In this document: one piece after another, positions 61,885-64,000 of the stretch
How the letters are laid out: the number at the start of each line of letters is the position of its first letter
Position numbering within the stretch: the first letter of the stretch is position 1
NCBI RefSeq assembly: GCF_000150275.1
Contig: NW_002060954.1
Coordinates: forward strand, 287 to 64,286
Origin: Trichoplax adhaerens
Taxonomy: Eukaryota; Placozoa; Uniplacotomia; Trichoplacea; Trichoplacidae
Length of the DNA: 64,000 nucleotides
Reading direction: 5' to 3'
Program-made: the position numbers and the translations under genes
The notes under the pieces: model-generated
What the model was told of the DNA's origin: nothing
What the model saw: only the letters and a program-made list of their open reading frames with translations
Databases searched by the model: none

Positions 61885-62525
61885 GTACAGTACAGTACAG
61901 TACAGTATTCAGTATCACCCTTTACTGTACAGTACAGTACTGTAAAATTACAGTAAAAGAAGGAAAGAAAAAGACGGGAGCAGCACGGTGCAGTGTACAG
62001 TACATACTGTACAGTAACAGCTGTGCGTACTGTACAGTACAGTGCTGTACTGTACTGTGCACTGTACACACTGTACTGTACAGTCATGGACTACAGTACA
62101 GTACTAAAACTGTACAGTACTGTATTGTATTTTCCGTAAATACTGTACTGTACAGTACAAACAAAATGAGGCCAAAAGGTTCTCATTTGATACTGTCGAC
62201 CGTGGCCGATTGCTAACCAGACTACAGTATCAGAGATCATTGATGGTACAGTACTGTACTGTAGTGTGCGGTACAGAACTATTACTTACAGTACTGTACA
62301 AATAAAATTAGGCCAAAAAGGTTCTCATTTGATACTGTCGACCGTGGCCGATTGCTAACCAGACTATCAGAGATCATTGATGGTACAGTACTGTAGTGTG
62401 AGGTACAGAAGTAACAGAACCATTACTTACAAAGTTAAGTGAAGGTTGATTCAATGGAGTGTATTGTACTGTACACTGTACAGTGTACAATACGGTATCT
62501 GTTTATTGTACTGTACAGTATCTGA
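61885..62525. repeat. TACTG/TACAG arrays in the SEC31-kinase divergent gap
   Basis: Dense blocks at 61885-61950, 61990-62160, 62245-62300, 62375-62395 and 62460-62525, ending about 55 bases before the kinase ATG. Many flips at TGTACA make nested inverted repeats. A further piece lies at 62800-62830 in the first kinase intron. Confidence 0.87.
62149..62430 (+). repeat. Tandem duplication, unit about 141 bases
   Basis: Two adjacent copies (62149-62289 and 62290-62430) share GGTTCTCATTTGATACTG, GACCGTGGCCGATTGCTAAC and CAGAGATCATTGATGG, with small differences inside pentamer runs. The duplication includes array pieces, so unequal exchange between arrays may have created it. Confidence 0.88.
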
Positions 62526-62581
62526 TCAGTTTGGCAGTGAATAAAAATCTGTTACCACTTCCGTTGTTTGCGGGATCAAAG

Positions 62582-62655
62582 ATGTCATCGTCAACTACAT
62601 CAACTTCAGGCACGTCATTTACAAAAAAGTACGATTTGAAAGAAGAATTAGGAAA
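62582..62655 (+). CDS. First exon of a protein kinase, CaMKII-like (continues outside window)
   Basis: ATG at 62582 opens a Ser/Thr-rich leader followed by FTKKYDLKEELGK, then a GTAAG donor after two bases of the next codon. The YxLxEELGK stretch is the first strand of a kinase N-lobe, leading into the Gly-rich loop that should follow in the next exon. The split site and spacing to the start resemble CaMKII, whose loop continues GAFS. No second exon was found before 64000, so the assignment rests on about 12 residues. Confidence 0.45.
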
Positions 62656-64000
62656 GTAAGAAATCTTTAAATACGGTCGCGATGTAGTTTAAATTGATTG
62701 TAAGCTGACTTTGATCTGGCACTTGTAAAATAATCGTATACTGAATGTTTAAACTAGTTAACGTTAGCGTAGGTATTGTCACTTCTGTACGTTTCGCGTA
62801 TACTGTACAGTGTACAGTATACACTATACGTCTGCTGGTTTCAGCTTTGTGTAAATCTAGACCTTAAATTTAATTTAAATGGCCTCCATAAATGTTTACT
62901 GCACATTTTATTCATTCGGAACCTTTGCTTAATTAAGATTTATAGTACTATTATATACTACGTATGATTTGCCAGATCAATAGCACATTACTGTAGCCAG
63001 ATATTTCGGCAATCATAAGCGCGTAGAACATGATCACTCGTAGGCTTTAATCTAATACTGTACTGACTGTATGCTACCCGCGCGTACCGTACAAATTTGT
63101 ATTGTTCATACGCTCTACGAGTATAATGAAATAGAATTTAAAATTTTTCTTTCACTCATATTTCTATATTCAACCGCATACACTGTTCCTGAATATTCGT
63201 TCTTAACAAAAATAGTGGCCAGTAAGCGATATTACATTTGATCAGTGCTTACTCTAGTGCCCCACATGCCTGATCCGTACGCGTAGTAGTACTAATGGAA
63301 GGTTAAATTTATCTGTGCACATCGCTCGCTCGTTCGAATGAACAATGTGTAAAGATGAATTTACTATGGTCTTTTTTAACAAAATGTAATAAATATCATT
63401 CGTATTACAGTTACAGAATTTCTAACTGCACTGTACGGCATAGAGTTCTCAGAATCTACCTGTGCAGTATTTAACTTCTGTCGGTTGCAGTTCGGCTTGT
63501 AGAGATTGTTGATCCAAAGTACGCAAAACTCTCACAATGTTAACTGCCCGTAATAACATAAGAACTGATGTCGTTGAATATTCGAATCTACAGCTAGTAA
63601 CTGCTTTAGTAAGTAACTATTTATTACCCTGCAGCACTGCTTCGATGTAATCTTTACTTAAATATGTAAACCTTTCACGAACTGGTAACAGGGATAAATT
63701 CGGCTTTAATTAAATCGATGATCAAATAGTTTCATAGTTCATATAGTAAGCGCAGTATGAACCTACAATATCCATAGTGTACGGTGTATACTGCTGCATA
63801 CAGTGCACGCCAGGTTGGCTAACAACTTGACTTTTACAAGTATAGTTCTAGGTTCAGGTATGCATTCACTGATGTACTGGGCTGTACTTGCACAGTCGAC
63901 TGACTACTACAAGAACGAGCAGTGACGTTCAACTGTAAAAACTAAAACAAACAATAACCAATACCAATAGAGCAGTGGCAAGTCCTTTGTCATGCTTTAT
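62656..64000. other. Probable intron 1 of the kinase gene
   Basis: No further exon with a kinase motif is visible on +, and no other gene on either strand. A small pentamer piece lies at 62800-62830. The intron would be at least 1.3 kb, long for this window. Confidence 0.45.

Noticed and set aside
61885-62525. Pentamer arrays as CRISPR or telomere-like repeats
   Set aside because: No spacers of constant length, no repeats of 20-40 bases, an animal genome, and the unit flips orientation, unlike telomeres.

Overview
The window is intron-rich, AT-rich animal nuclear DNA. Every gene I can name is a broadly conserved animal gene cut into many short exons by short introns with ordinary GT-AG borders. 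A U12-type intron and a eukaryotic tRNA-Thr are also present. The compact gene spacing, about two-thirds AT content and vertebrate-like domain architectures fit an early-branching animal; a placozoan (Trichoplax or Hoilungia type) is my best guess. That guess comes from gene style only and no database was searched. All exon models were read by hand from splice signals, reading phase and family resemblance, so single borders may shift by a few bases.

Layout, left to right: 1-4.5 kb, nothing firm. 4.5-5.3 kb (-), the 3' half of a TMEM72-like membrane protein gene. 9.3-11.1 kb (+), a TspanC8-type tetraspanin. 13.5-16.6 kb (-), the PAF1-complex subunit LEO1. 17.0 kb, tRNA-Thr(UGU). 18.7-22.6 kb (+), ZFAND4. 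24.5-27.1 kb (+), the protein phosphatase 6 catalytic subunit PPP6C, with an apparent AT-AA U12-type intron. 29.0-30.8 kb (+), a VAMP7-like longin R-SNARE. 32.0-35.2 kb (-), a FAM149-family gene with an unexpected C-terminal membrane helix. 36.4-51.6 kb (+), a huge PTPN13-like gene (KIND, FERM, six PDZ-like units, tyrosine phosphatase; about 60 exons). 54.5-60.9 kb (-), the COPII coat subunit SEC31. 62.6 kb (+), the first exon of a protein kinase that runs out of the window.

The most striking non-genic signal is a set of arrays built from the pentamer TACTG and its reverse complement (TACAG in register). They switch orientation at TGTACA centres and so form long perfect inverted repeats. They cluster just upstream of start codons and in the three divergent (head-to-head) gaps (LEO1/ZFAND4, FAM149/PTPN13, SEC31/kinase), and upstream of the tetraspanin and PPP6C. 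The three convergent (tail-to-tail) gaps have only single motifs. VAMP7 is an exception, with no array upstream. This looks like a recurrent 5'-flank or promoter-associated repeat.

The genes do not form a pathway. They are housekeeping genes (transcription elongation, phosphatase, vesicle coat, vesicle fusion) next to membrane and signalling scaffolds.
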